Part shown: positions 19,873-31,255 of the stretch, piece by piece | How the letters are laid out: each line of letters opens with the position of its first letter | Position numbering within the stretch: the first letter of the stretch is position 1 | DNA from: Thozetella sp. PMI_491 | Lineage: Eukaryota > Ascomycota > Sordariomycetes > Chaetosphaeriales > Chaetosphaeriaceae | Assembly (NCBI GenBank): GCA_021432635.1 | Contig: MU270021.1 | Span: forward strand, 310,001 to 374,000 | Direction: 5' to 3' | Length of the DNA stretch: 64,000 bases | Notes under the pieces: generated by a model | Databases searched by the model: none | Told to the model about the DNA's origin: nothing | What the model saw: the letters and a program-made list of their open reading frames with translations, nothing else | Position numbers and translations under genes: made by a program

Positions 19873-22589
19873 ATGCCGGGTGGAAGCGCGGCTGGAGAGA
19901 AGCGAAAGAGGACATACGGGCTGTCCTGCACCGTAAGCCATACCGTCCCTTGCCCCAAAGCGGCCAACGGCACACTGCAAACGTCTAACCTCATCCCTGT
20001 TCAAGGCATGTCGGGAGAAAAAGATATCGTGCGATGGTGCGCGTCCCCGCTGTGGCGGCTGCAAAGAGTCGCAGGAAGAATGCCGAATCCCGTGAGTTTC
20101 TCCGATTCGCTGTGCTGCAAACTTACAAACGACGACAGACAAATCTGATCCCGTCTACAGGACCTCTGCTCGGCCACTACGCCGTCTCCAGAACCCCCAT
20201 GCGCGGGCTATGTCCCCGCTGGGGCCCCAGCCAACGGTATCCCAGCTGATGGAGCGGATGCTGCGCATGGAGGAGAGGATGGAGCAGATGGAAGACGCTT
20301 TGGACCTCCCCCATGCCTCGGACCTGAGCCTGCCGAGCTCCGTAGAACCTTCGGCAGGATCTGAAACCAAATACCAGGCACGGTCCATCAGCGAACCCGG
20401 CCAGAGCCCCGGGGGTCCCGAGTATGACAGCGCCAAGTACCGCCTGACGGTGGACGGGAGTGGGAATGTGAGTGACAACCCAGTTCATCTGCGCCGGCCC
20501 AAGCCCAATAGTTAACACCCCCAATGGTTACATACCATGGCCTCACGAGCTGGAGCAGAGGGCCGAACGTCGCGAGCGAGACACCCCCGGCGCCACCTCT
20601 ATTCGCCCTTCCGGCGTACTCCATGACGGACCCGGCCATGGCGCCCATCCTCCAGGCCCTTGCCACTTCGAAGCACATCTCCGTGGCGCCGAAACTCGGC
20701 GACGCGCTGCTGGAGGCATACTTCTGCTACCAGGTCTTCAATATCATCCAGCGGTCCACATTCCTGAGGGACATGGCGCTCGAAGGGCCCATGTTCTCTG
20801 AGTTTTTGCTCATGTGCATGTACTCGTCTGCCACCCGCATGATCGACGGCATGTCGATGGAGGAGCGTCAGACGCAGGGCAACTTGTTTGAGCGGCTCGC
20901 CAAAGAGTACTTAGCCCAGGAGATGGAGGGCCCATCCAAGATCACGACGGTCCAGGGCTTACTGTTGCTCTCGGGGCGGGCTTGTGCTCTAGGTAACGTA
21001 AGCCAGGGATGGAACCACGCCGGGTTGGTATGTCGACGTCCACCGTCTGCATCTTTGACTACAATTCTTACATAATGCAGGCATTTAGAATGATAGAAGA
21101 CGTGAGCTTCCCGCCTATCTTCGTGTCTCTTCGCTGATTCTCACCAATCGCCACTGTGCAGCTAGGAATCCACCTCGCCCCAGAGAAGCTGGCGGGCTCC
21201 TCAAGTCTCTCCTTTGAGGAACAAGCGACCAGAGACCGCCTATTTTGGACTGCTTTTATATGGGACAAGTAAGTATTCCCCCTCACTAATTAAGGCTGGA
21301 GGCACGTCTTACAACCCTAGAACTATCTCACTTGCCCTCGGCCGTGAGCCAACGTTCCCGCCACGCCTAGGCCGGGACCCATCCAGCATGGCAGACTTTG
21401 ACGACGACGACGCACCGTGGACAGCATACTTTATAAATCCGCTGCACTGCCCGAACGCTCTAATCAGCTATGTATATCAGCCCAAACGCAGGGTAGCAAC
21501 GTTTCGGTTCCATGCCCGCTTATGTCTAGTATGGTGACCCGAAAGCCCCACGGCGCCTCTATAGATACTCAGACTAACGTCTCGTTTTAAAGATACTACA
21601 CGATATCATAATGGAGCTCTATAGCACCGAAAGCCGACTCAGTTCGCGGCAACGCCTCGCCTTCATCCCCAGGATGCGCCAAAAGCTAGACCACCTATGG
21701 AAGTCGGTCCCAGACACCATGAAGTTCAACCCCACGCTGCCATCACCACCGCCATGGGTCTTCATGTTCCAGTAAGCTGTACCTTTCTGAGAAATATAGA
21801 CGTAAACAAAATTTTAGTATTAACGCTGCGTCCCCAGAATGCTTTACCACGCAACGAGCATTCTGCTGTACCGCCTCATTCTCGACCTGGCAGACTTGTC
21901 CACCGGCGGCGGCTATGTTGCAACATGTCTTGAGCACAGCATCACCGCCAATCAGATGGCGATCTCCTTTACGCGCACCTTTGGTGAACGACTGACATAC
22001 GGCGGCATATACTCGTCTTTTGTAGCAGCGTGAGTTGCTTAGCGCCAAGGAACTTTGGAGGATGATTGACTCATTTGCTTTTCGCATTAGGAGTTTCGAT
22101 ATCGTCCTTCTGGAATCTGATAACGTCGAGGTTCAACTAGCTGCACTTATCAGACTGCGCATATGGCTGAGTATGATGGAGGATGTAAGTCCTGACAACC
22201 TTCGCTTCGACACCGGGCGAAATTACCCTCCTCCGTGGCCAAGTTCTCGCTTACACAGACTATAGAGTGTCGTCCAAGTCCCGTGCATCCGGAAGTCAGT
22301 TCAGCATATCTCTACATCAACGTGGAGAATCGTGTCCAGGCTGCCCGTGCTAGCCATGTCCGAGTAGGTTTCGCGTTCCATATCTTGTAATTTCAACTTG
22401 GTTCGTGACTGACAGAGTACAAGGGCTGGGCAGTGGGTCGTGTCGCAGCACCCTCCGCAGCTCGTAGGGGCCAGTCCTGCGAACACGAGTGCTTTTGGCG
22501 AGACTGGTACGGGCGTTGGCTCGTTCGACTTTTTCGAGCTCTTCGGGCCAGTCCAGGGGTTGGATGGAGGGCCGTTAGGGGAGCAGTAG
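19873..22589 (+). CDS. Zn2Cys6 transcription factor with fungal-specific TF domain (12 exons)
   Basis: Twelve exons (19873-19932, 20006-20091, 20161-20467, 20512-21027, 21081-21101, 21162-21268, 21321-21528, 21593-21771, 21838-22029, 22091-22184, 22266-22363, 22418-22589) join in frame to 679 aa. The first intron splits the zinc cluster: C19-x2-C22-x6-C29-x6-C36-x2-C39-x6-C46 forms only after splicing. A Met/Glu-rich helix (MERMLRMEERMEQME) looks like the dimerisation coiled coil. The motif TYHGLTS, the segment GRACALGNVSQGW and then AFRMIEDLGIHL are characteristic of the fungal-specific transcription factor domain. Exon 5 is a 21-nt microexon. The last exon encodes an acidic/aromatic tail (GSFDFFELFGP), a possible activation region. 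The SDR 500 bp downstream is a possible target. Confidence 0.88.
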
Positions 22590-23089
22590 TATGCCTCACT
22601 CGCATATGGCAGCTTTATAGAAGTTAAGAGTCTTAGGAGGCATGATATCCCTTCATAAAGGCAGTTGAGCATGACTGTAATAATTATGGTGGAGGGTCGT
22701 TGCAAATGCCCGATTTTAAGGTTTCATGGATGCTCAGCAAAAATTACGGTACCTTGGTTTAGGTATGGCAAGCCAACCGGGCGAGCTGATAGGTAGACGC
22801 AAGATAAGGAAGTGTGGTCGACTATTACCTACCTGCCGGGGGGACGCCAGTAGCATTCAGCCTGTACATGATTACCTACTACTCAACATATTACCTTGCA
22901 TGGGGCAAAAGATCCAGCGTTCTCTTATTTTCACTAGCCTGTCCACCGATGTACAAAAAGACCACCTGGTAACATTGCGCCAACGCTCATGCCCAACATC
23001 CATTCTGGTACGTGACGGCTACTTTGACAATCCATCCAAGCAGCAACGCTAGTTTAACAGCAGACTATCGCACCGACTCAGAAGCGGCC
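22590..23089. promoter_or_regulatory. Intergenic, presumed promoter of the second SDR
   Basis: 500 bp without a supported gene, between same-strand genes. No clear operator-like dyad noticed. Confidence 0.4.
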
Positions 23090-23845
23090 ATGGATCGGCT
23101 CAAAGGACTGGTCTTAATAACCGGTGCCAATCAGGGCATCGGCTTCGCTTTAGCGACACAGCTGGCCCAGACGGGCAATTACCATGTCCTTCTCGGCGCG
23201 CGCGATCCTGCGAAGGGTAACGCAGCCATTTCAAAGTTACAATCGGAGATCGGTATAGGAGAATCGAACTTCACCATGGTTCCCATCGACGTAACTAGCG
23301 ATGAGTCCATTGCGAACGCTGTAGAGCTGGTACGTGAGAAGTTTGGACGGCTCGACATTCTCATCAATAACGCCGGCATCGCGGCTGGCGCGCCAGGCCT
23401 GAGCTTGCGCGAAAACATTCACGCCATCATGGATGCCAACGTGGCGGGAGCCGCGGTGGCAATCGACCGCTTTCTGCCATTGATTCGGGCATCCTCCTAC
23501 CACGACCGGCGCATTATCAACGTAACCTCCGGCCTCGGGCTGATCGGGAGGGCGAAGCTGCAAGAGAACCCAGTGAATGCGAAGAAGTTCCCCGTCATCG
23601 AGTACCGTATGAGCAAATCTGCCCTCAACATGCTTTCTGTCGCCCATTCGGTAGCTCTCGCCGACGAGAACATCGCCGTCGTTGTGGCTTGCCCCGGGTT
23701 TTGTCGCACCAATCTCACAGGCGGCCGGGGCGCCAGAGATGCCAGCGACGGTGCGGCAGTTGTCTTTCGCGCCGCCACCCAAGGCGACCCCAAGCAGGTA
23801 TCTGGTACTCATGTGACGGATGCTGATCACGAGCCTAGCTGGTAG
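23090..23845 (+). CDS. Short-chain dehydrogenase/reductase (carbonyl-reductase-like)
   Basis: An intronless 251-aa SDR starting at the ATG of MDRLKGLV; the frame is open upstream but the cofactor motif sits normally near this start. TGANQGIG occupies residues 11-18, NNAG 93-96, the catalytic serine is at 147 (NVTSGLG), and YxxxK is Y172/K176 (YRMSK). The spacing and the long insert before the tyrosine resemble the carbonyl-reductase subgroup that uses NADPH. No signal peptide, so cytosolic. It follows a Zn2Cys6 regulator on the same strand. Substrate unknown. Confidence 0.9.
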   Translation: MDRLKGLVLITGANQGIGFALATQLAQTGNYHVLLGARDPAKGNAAISKLQSEIGIGESNFTMVPIDVTSDESIANAVELVREKFGRLDILINNAGIAAGAPGLSLRENIHAIMDANVAGAAVAIDRFLPLIRASSYHDRRIINVTSGLGLIGRAKLQENPVNAKKFPVIEYRMSKSALNMLSVAHSVALADENIAVVVACPGFCRTNLTGGRGARDASDGAAVVFRAATQGDPKQVSGTHVTDADHEPSW

Positions 23846-24336
23846 ACCACCAGCGCGGCATGGACCCCAGGCTCACACCGTCGGCTAGCCCGATAACATG
23901 TCGCATAATTTATACCTTTATATTCACCAACTCGCTATCCTATCGTATTTCAGTTGGTCCCATGCTAGCAGCAAGACTACACGGCTAAAATATAATAGGC
24001 CTTCCTTGGGTCTCGAGTAGCGCTCTTGGGGCGACAGTTGACCTGCAACGGATGTTGCAGATTGAGAAGATTGAGACTAGGCTCTAGAAAATCCCCGCTA
24101 TGTGATTTCCTATCTTTAGCCAAGGCAGGTGGTCCTAAGTTGGTTGCCTCCTACCTATGGGGCGCATGAGCACCCCTGGTCTCATCCATGTCGTATCAAG
24201 CATGCATAGCTAGCCCAATGTGGCTGGTCCCAGCTCGGCGCTTACCCCCTCATGCTCAAGCCTTTATTATACCTACAGCCTTGCCCCGGACTAGATTTAC
24301 CCAACACCACGACCTCGCAGCTTTGGAGATCAGGAA
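23846..24336. promoter_or_regulatory. Intergenic, presumed NLR promoter
   Basis: 491 bp between same-strand genes with no gene and no clear motif noticed. Confidence 0.4.
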
Positions 24337-27300
24337 ATGGCACCAGTTGTGCACCGCTTCGGCCTGACGGAGCTCTATCGGCCTCCGGAGTCAATCATTT
24401 GTAAGGCGGAGTATGCCAGCCCAATTTCGCCTGAGGCAATTGGCAAAGGCGGTCGCTAACGAGCTTCAAGCATATTCTTCGTCCATGGCTTGTTCGGCCA
24501 TCCGAAAGAAACCTGGACATGCCACGTGAAGCCGGAGAAAGCGGAAGATGCTTTGGAGGATGCGCCGGCGAAGAAAAAGAACCGCTGGATCATTCACCCA
24601 GAGGACCAAGAGGTGTTTTGGCCACGCGACCTCCTGCCAAAAATTCTCGCACACGTCCGCATCTTCACCTGGGGCTACGACGTCCAGGTACAGAACCTCT
24701 TCTCCAGCGCTTCAAAGGCCACCGTCTTCCAGCATGCAGAGACCCTTCTGTTGGATGTCGCTAGCGTCCGCACCACACCGAGCGAGAGAAGCCGGCCCAT
24801 CATCTTCGCGGCCCACAGCCTCGGCGGCATCGTGGTGAAGGAAGCCCTCTGCGTCTCCCAGAACGAATCGACTTTTCTCAAGGACATTCTTCCAGTCACC
24901 ACCGGCGTCTGCTTCCTCGGCACGCCGCACAAGGGCTCCAAGATTGCCTCTATAGGGAAGATCGCGTTCAGCATGGCCAGGGCTCTTGCGCTGCAAGATC
25001 CGAATTTGAAGATCCTGCGCGCCCTGGAGGTCCAGTCCGATGTTCTGGAGAGGATTGGGCGGAACTTCGCCCAGATCTTAGGGCAGGGAAAGCTCAAAGT
25101 CCACTCGTTCCGCGAGGAGCTGAAGACTAAAGGCATGCTGGTGGTGGACGCCGTCTCGGCCACGTTAGACCATTTCGCAGAGACTAGAGGCTCCATCCAC
25201 GCTAACCACCGCGACATTGTGAGGTTTGGCTCTATGGATGATGTGGGCTTTAGGAGAATCACTGCTGTCTTCTCAAACTGGGTCCAAGAGGATATCAGCG
25301 TGGCTGAATCTGGTCTGTCCATACTATGCACTCAAAATTTGCCATCCAGTCTAACAACGTCGATCAGGTCAACTTGAGTCGTTGGGCCCTTCGGGTTATT
25401 CAGGCTATCGCCAAAGACTTGCGATGCTTACGGATGAGGAATTGATTGACGGTATCTTTCTCACGCTGTTTCCTCTGTCGACTATGCTGACACGTCGCAG
25501 GCTGTTTGGCTAACCTGGACCGGACGGAGGCCCGCGAAAGGATAAACAACGTTGACGATCGACTAGAAGGTACGTATGACTGGCTTTTTGAAGAGCGCGT
25601 TCAATTCAAGGATTGGCTGCGAAACAAGATCCCGGGCCCTTTATTCTGGATAAACGGCAAGCCAGGATCTGGAAAGTCCACAATGATGAAATTGGCTTTG
25701 AGGCACCTCGAGACCCAAAAGTTCCTAGGAGAATGTCATAGCGACCCATGGGTCGTTGCTGGCTTCTTTTTCCACGACCGAGGATCCGGGGTCCAGAAGT
25801 CCCTGGAAGGCCTTCTCCGTGAAATTTTATACCAGATCCTGCAGCAGCAACCCCGGCACGTTCGCCTTCTTCTCGAATCCCAGTCCTCCAGCTTGGTGTT
25901 CAAAGAAAAGGGGGAGGGCATCTCATTCTCCGTAAACTGGAACCCACAAGAACTGGAGCTAGCACTGCTATCCCTAGCCTCCAACCACAAGCTAAACCTA
26001 TGTCTCTTTATCGACGCGCTGGACGAACACCACGGCAACCACCAACTTCTCGTCAACTTCATCCAGAAGCTGTCGCACTTGCCAGATGCGCGCGCGCTAA
26101 AGCTGAAGATATGCTTAGCCAGTCGACCTGAGAATCTATTTAACCAAAAGTTTAAAGACATGCCAGGCTTTGCGATACATAGGTACACCCATGAGGATAT
26201 CAAAAAGTACACTAGTGCAGGTTTGAGCGATATCGCCGAAGAAGCTGCCGACGGCTTTGACTCGCTCGTGCGAGATGTACTCGAGAAGGCTCGCGGCGTC
26301 TTTCTGTGGGTGAAGCTGGTGGTTGCCGAGCTCGTGGAGAATTGGCTCAGCGGCGACACCGTTGACGAGCTGCGGCACACATTATCAGAGATTCCAGAAG
26401 AACTTCAGGATCTTTACCAGCGGACTTTGCAGCGAGGACGCCTTCAGAACACGCGGTCCGTCCAAAAAGGCCGCCTCGAGGCGTACATCATGTTCCAGAT
26501 CGCCCAGTACAACCCGCCAGGACTGAGCATGGGCAAGTTCACCAAGCTAGTCCAGTACAACATTATGGGCGACGAGTTCCGCGATGGCCAGTTCACAGAG
26601 CCCCAGATGAGACGGCGTATAAACGACCGGAGCTCCGGGCTACTCGAAGTCCTTCAAGATGCCCAGGAGCGCACATCTGTGCAGTTCATCCATCAGACCA
26701 CCAACGAGTATTTTCTCTGCGATAAGGGATACAGGGATCTATATGATGATGCAGTGGATCGACCGATTGAAACAGGTCTTATTTACTTTATCCGAGCGAC
26801 GGTGTGGTTGAGGGCCCTGGACGGATCCTTCTATGCACCAGAGATTATGGTCATTGAAACGCGGCACCGGTTACCTGCCATAAGCCAATTCGACGCAAGC
26901 TTTGCCCGCCGGATAATGACATCGAAAATTATCAGGTGGGCAGTACCGCTTGCCTTTGTCCGAGCGGTCCGGGCCGTTGACGACGTGGACCTGTCCAAGA
27001 TCTTCATTGCAATCGTGTTCTCTTTCGACCTGTCCCTGGAGGAAGCACTTGGCGCTGGTAGCTCGATCGCGAGGCAGCATGGGGGAATCCTGCTGAGGGC
27101 CACTGCCGCAATGCTAATAGCAAAGTCGAAATCCGACTCGCCATCTGAAGTTCTCAGCGCTGTTAGGTGTCTCAAAGCTCTCCTCAAGTCTGGAATAACC
27201 GCTACCGATAAGTTTGAGGAAAGGACATGTGAGCAGGACTTGCAAGAGTCGGAGATCCGGGAGCTCCATAAGGTTCAGGGCTTAGAAGCCTTGTATCCTA

Positions 27301-27380
27301 TCTCGCTCCCGAATTCCATCCGTGGCGCTGAGGAGCCTGTGCACGAAAAGATTAACGCGTTAGACTCGTACCTTTCGTGA
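24337..27380 (+). CDS. NOD-like receptor: serine-esterase (SesB/DUF676-type) plus NACHT
   Basis: Four exons (24337-24400, 24464-25312, 25368-25451, 25501-27380) join to 958 aa. Residues about 22-290 form an alpha/beta-hydrolase: FFVHGLFGHPKETW supplies the oxyanion HG, and AHSLGGIVVKEAL near residue 139 is the GxSxG-like nucleophile elbow. The NACHT core begins near 380 with Walker A GKPGSGKST, and Walker B LCLFIDALDE lies near 500; LCLASRP follows. In fungi this architecture belongs to STAND/NLR proteins of heterokaryon incompatibility and innate-type recognition. After NACHT only helical sequence is visible, with no ankyrin, WD40 or TPR array, so the sensor part is short or lost. Exon 1 and the first acceptor are the least certain parts. 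Confidence 0.85.
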
Positions 27381-27418
27381 CATGAATGCTAGATATAAAC
27401 AGCCGAGTGCAAATGCTG

Positions 27419-29444
27419 TTAAATTGGGATCCTATTTTCTATTCCTTGCTCCGCACCTGAGGGTAGTTGCTTCAGCATCAGCGGCCTAAACCTTTCAATA
27501 TTGGACTCCGTCCTAGAAGAGACCTTGCGACCGGCCTTAATTCCACGTGATTGCAGGATTCTAGAGGTTCCGGGTTTTCTGTCCTGGCTTAAGTTGGCTT
27601 TATAGTAGGCCACCTCGTCTCCTTCTAGCAAGTTTGACATGGGTGGACCGGTGGCAGAATACGTTAGGACAAGCATCTTGATGACACTGTCGGTCCCCAA
27701 ACTTTTCGCAGCATTCCAGAACTCCCTAATCATGTCCATGGCTTGGCCCGGGCTGTCGTGGGTATCAATGACAAACACTATTCGAGGGATAAAGCTGATA
27801 ATCAGGATCAGAAGGCGGAACCAGTGTTCTTCTGTCTTGCACGCCGCAACCGTGGTTTCGTCCACCTCGGAATCTATCAAAAGTTCGTGGTAAGAGGTCA
27901 TTACTTGGCGAACAATTGATCTCAGGATGTCTCTAGTCGTGATCGTATGACCACTTCTCGTGGATCGTAGGGAACAAAGATGCCAAGTAACTGGCAGTTT
28001 GGTAGACTGTGCAAGTTGGATCATATCCAAGGCGAAATCGCGTGAGTGGGCGACCAATATCCTCGAGCCGGCTACTTCGACTAATGCGGGTCTCGCATCG
28101 GATATCCAGTCCCGAAGTTGAGTAGAGACCCAGATGGGTCCGGCTGCCGTCCCTTCGCCTCGGCTCTTTCGACGATCCCGAACAGCAGCCCCAAGGGCCA
28201 GCACCTGTATAGGATCAAACGCAGTTGGTGCTATACACGCTAAAACTCTTTCGTAGTTGAAAGGTAGCCGATTCGGTGCCGGAAGATTCGGCGGAATTGA
28301 GAAGTGCGTATTATCTAGTCAAGCCCACAAGCGTTAGAAAAGGCTTAACAAGTAGTTAGGCGTATCGACTTACATGTCGGCCGGAACGCATTATAAGCAG
28401 CCGGGGCGGAAATTTCATCCTTTAATCTCCGAAGCTCTCTAATCTCTATGCGTATCTCAGAGAGCATGTTTGCGATGTGACGAGTCTCAGCCTGGTGTGC
28501 GATCGCCGACTGCTCCCGGAGCCGCGCCATGGTTTCCCGAATCTTGCGGGCAACGTCCTGGAACTCGAGCGGCCACGGGTTCTTTACCGCAACCACAGCC
28601 TGCTGTACGATGCCGCGGGTGGCTCGCTGGTACCACTTGAGGGCGCGAATGCAGAAGTCAATGATGTGTTTGTACAGCACCTGTAGTGTCCTTTGCATCT
28701 GTGCGACAGGATACAGCTGCTGGACGAGAAAGTTGGCCTCCGGCAAGGCATCACCGACGCTAGCAAATGCTTCCGCCACATTGCTAGAGAGTTCCCGATG
28801 GTTCAAAGTCACCTAAAATAGTCATTAGAAGTAACCCAGCTTGAATCTAAGGGAGGGGCCGTACCATAAAGAGAAACTTCATGGAACCCCAGACCAAGGC
28901 AGCGTATTCTGGATTTGAAGAGACAAAGGTGTCCACGATATCCTGAAAATTTACAATCTTGGAGACAGCCTTTGTCCACCAGGATCCAACTGTCGAATGT
29001 AACTTAGAACGGCCGTCCTGCTTTGCCGTGTACTTGGTCTCCGCAGACCGGACGGCCTCGAGCACGCTCTCGATTGAATCAGCCTGGGCAAGCCAAGGCG
29101 GCGTGTCTTTCTTTCGAGCACTACTTTGGCTGAGATATAGTTCGCGCGCTTGTGAGTAAGTGTCTCTCAGGCTTTCAATCGGTGCTAATCTGATAATGTA
29201 AGCCTCGTTATATAGTAACCAGAGTGGGAGGGCTAAGTCACTGGGATTCACTATCCCCTTCCTTTGGCATGAACCAGGCTGTTATTTCTTCTGGGGTACT
29301 ATATCTCTGCATCTCGTTGTGTTGTAGAGTCGCCACAGATGTCTCATAGTTGACGGATGAAGATTCAACTCTCGGTGATTGTAGCAGGCTCTCCGGCCTC
29401 TGCCTAGAAGTAGGAGCCACATCGTAGGTAAGAGAAACTTCCAT
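27419..29444 (-). CDS. DUF7708-domain protein with degenerate NTPase-like C-terminus
   Basis: At least four exons; well-supported ones are those ending at 28865, 28812-28374 and 28314-27419 (last two joined in phase 1 across a 59-nt intron). The start at the ATG 29444 and the first junction near 29240-29300 are uncertain. The segment VDTFVSSNPEYAALVWGSMK plus FLFM|VTLNHRELSS is the DUF7708 signature, found at the N-terminus of many fungal NACHT-like proteins. A coiled coil (RHIANMLSEIRIEIRELRRL) follows. The C-terminal part has a Walker-B-like strand (RIVFVIDTHD), but the expected P-loop position reads RILVAHSRDFA without GKS/T, so ATP binding is doubtful. It converges on the NLR gene 38 bp away; a partner role in recognition or death signalling is inferred. 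Confidence 0.75.
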
Positions 29445-30565
29445 GATCTCCCAGTGCGCCAAAATTTTAACTGGGTTTATGTTGTGCGATAAATCTACGC
29501 CGCCGGCAGCCTTGTCGTGTGCTGACCGTCCAGCCTCTTCTTTGGACAGAGTCGGAAGAGCTTCGGGGCGTCCGTGGTTGAGGAGACTGGATTTCGGTCT
29601 GTGATCCGTAGCCACTCTCCTGGAATTGCGATACCGATACTATGGCGATAAGAAATTTAGACGTCCACTTGATAACTAGAGTAGATGACTACACGAGCAA
29701 TGGATTCTGATGCGGGAAAGGCTTGGTTTGCGTGTAGTTGCCTAAGATTCGGCCAGGAGTGAGCACAGACCATGCGGGGCCACTGGAAGCCTGCCTGCCC
29801 GCCTTAGGTAATACCGTTTAACAAGAGGATTCACCCGTAGTTAACGCACACCATCTTATAGCCCTAGGCATATCTCCAAAAGCCAGATACCGGTTCAGTC
29901 ATGCGGGCCAGGGCGTAGTTGGCCGGTGGCTCACAAGGCCGTAAAGTTTGCCATGGCGCTGGTTTTCCGGTGCAGGTCTTGCGCCGAACCGGCGGTCCGG
30001 GCAACATTGTATGGCCGGCGTGACTGAAGCAGATGACCGGCTCCGTACGCCTCCGTGCACATACCCCATCAATCTTTGTGCTGTGCGATTTACTTGATCC
30101 ATTACTTGTGCCCAAGATGCCGGGTATGGTATCCCGCTGCGCGAGACAGTTGCGCTTTTTGCCAGTGCAGACATCCATACCCAACGGGAAGCAAAAGCTC
30201 AAACCTCAGGCACAATTACCATCGGCAGGTGGGTCAATCTTTAGGAGACCGTCGTGCCGAAACGCGCGCTACGGTCTCTTGTCCGGGCTCCCCACGGGCA
30301 ACATGGACGACACCGGGGTGTTGCCTAGTCGGATTAAATTTTGCGATAGGAACCGAGTGTTCAAGGCAAAGCTGGCTGAGGGAAAGAGCCTCGCTGGGGT
30401 GGCGTGGGAATTTTTGGGTGGGAATGACTGCAACCTTTGGACCCATCTCCGTTTGCTTTGCCGATGTGCACATATAAGCTGTATTGCTAGTCTCTCCTCT
30501 AACCCCTCGACAATTGCAGAGCAAGTTCCCATCCTAAGCAGCCCTCCCAGAATCGCACAATAACA
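29445..30565. other. Intergenic with degenerate repeat
   Basis: About 1.1 kb without a confident gene. The minus-strand frame upstream of 29444 stays open to about 29615 but has no ATG. A repeat copy at about 30020-30165 is listed separately. Confidence 0.45.
30020..30165 (-). repeat. Degenerate repeat pair, copy A
   Basis: Closely similar to 34945-35085 in the same orientation; shared strings include GTACGCCTCCGTGCAC and CCCATCAATCTTT. On the minus strand both copies keep an open frame with KIDG..ARRRT, so the source may have been coding. Divergence and indels mark it as old. Confidence 0.6.
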
Positions 30566-31255
30566 ATGCGTTTTCATTTCCCCTTTCACGATGTGTGGCC
30601 TCAGCTGCGGCGCGGCCGAGGCGCGGCCACCAAGACTACCAAGTCAAGCACGCAAGCGGCTCCTCCTGGTCACCGCACAACACTGACGAGACAAACCGAA
30701 GCATTGCTGGATCTTCCGCCCGCTTATGAAGACCAGAGGAACATTCCCTACCTCCAAGTCGGACTGCCACGGGAAGACGAGATCCGAGTCCTGCGGGTCG
30801 TGGAGTGGGTCATGGAATCGCTGCATGTCAGCCTAGCTCGGCGCGACTACGATCAATATTCCTCTATGGCGGTCGCGTTTGCGATTCGGGAAGGCTGTAT
30901 CTCCGCCGCTGTTGCCGTATGCAAGACCTTTGAGCAGAGATCGGCCCGGCAGCTCAACGACGACATGGACGAAGGCTGTCGCAAGGTCGCCGACGCAGTG
31001 GTCCGGGCTACCGCTGCAGCACCGATGTGGAATAGGATGGGCGTAGCCGAAACTGTCGTCACTTGCATCGTAGGAAGCACGGACCGAGTCGGGGAGCACA
31101 GGAAGGACCCGCTGTCGTTCACTGCCACCTCCCAGCTTCACTCGACTGCGCAGAGCGTGGCTACTACCATCTGTGTACGCATCCTCAACGGTAACGACAA
31201 TCCTCTTCACGATATCCCTTTTCCGCCGAGGGCCATACTTCTGCCGCTGTCCTGA
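30566..31255 (+). CDS. Hypothetical protein, low confidence
   Basis: An ATG-started frame of 229 codons. It contains a PPAYED (PPxY-type) motif near residue 51 and a helical middle (EDEIRVLRVVEWVMESLHV, MAVAFAIREGCISAAVAVC). No domain is recognised, and a minus-strand frame of 170 codons overlaps its second half. The composition (regular helices, few rare residues) favours real coding, but there is no homology evidence from reading alone. Confidence 0.4.
   Translation: MRFHFPFHDVWPQLRRGRGAATKTTKSSTQAAPPGHRTTLTRQTEALLDLPPAYEDQRNIPYLQVGLPREDEIRVLRVVEWVMESLHVSLARRDYDQYSSMAVAFAIREGCISAAVAVCKTFEQRSARQLNDDMDEGCRKVADAVVRATAAAPMWNRMGVAETVVTCIVGSTDRVGEHRKDPLSFTATSQLHSTAQSVATTICVRILNGNDNPLHDIPFPPRAILLPLS

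Noticed and set aside
20034..20148. Zinc-cluster region read without splicing
   Set aside because: The unspliced frames miss cysteines; only removal of introns 19933-20005 and 20092-20160 gives a complete Zn2Cys6 motif.
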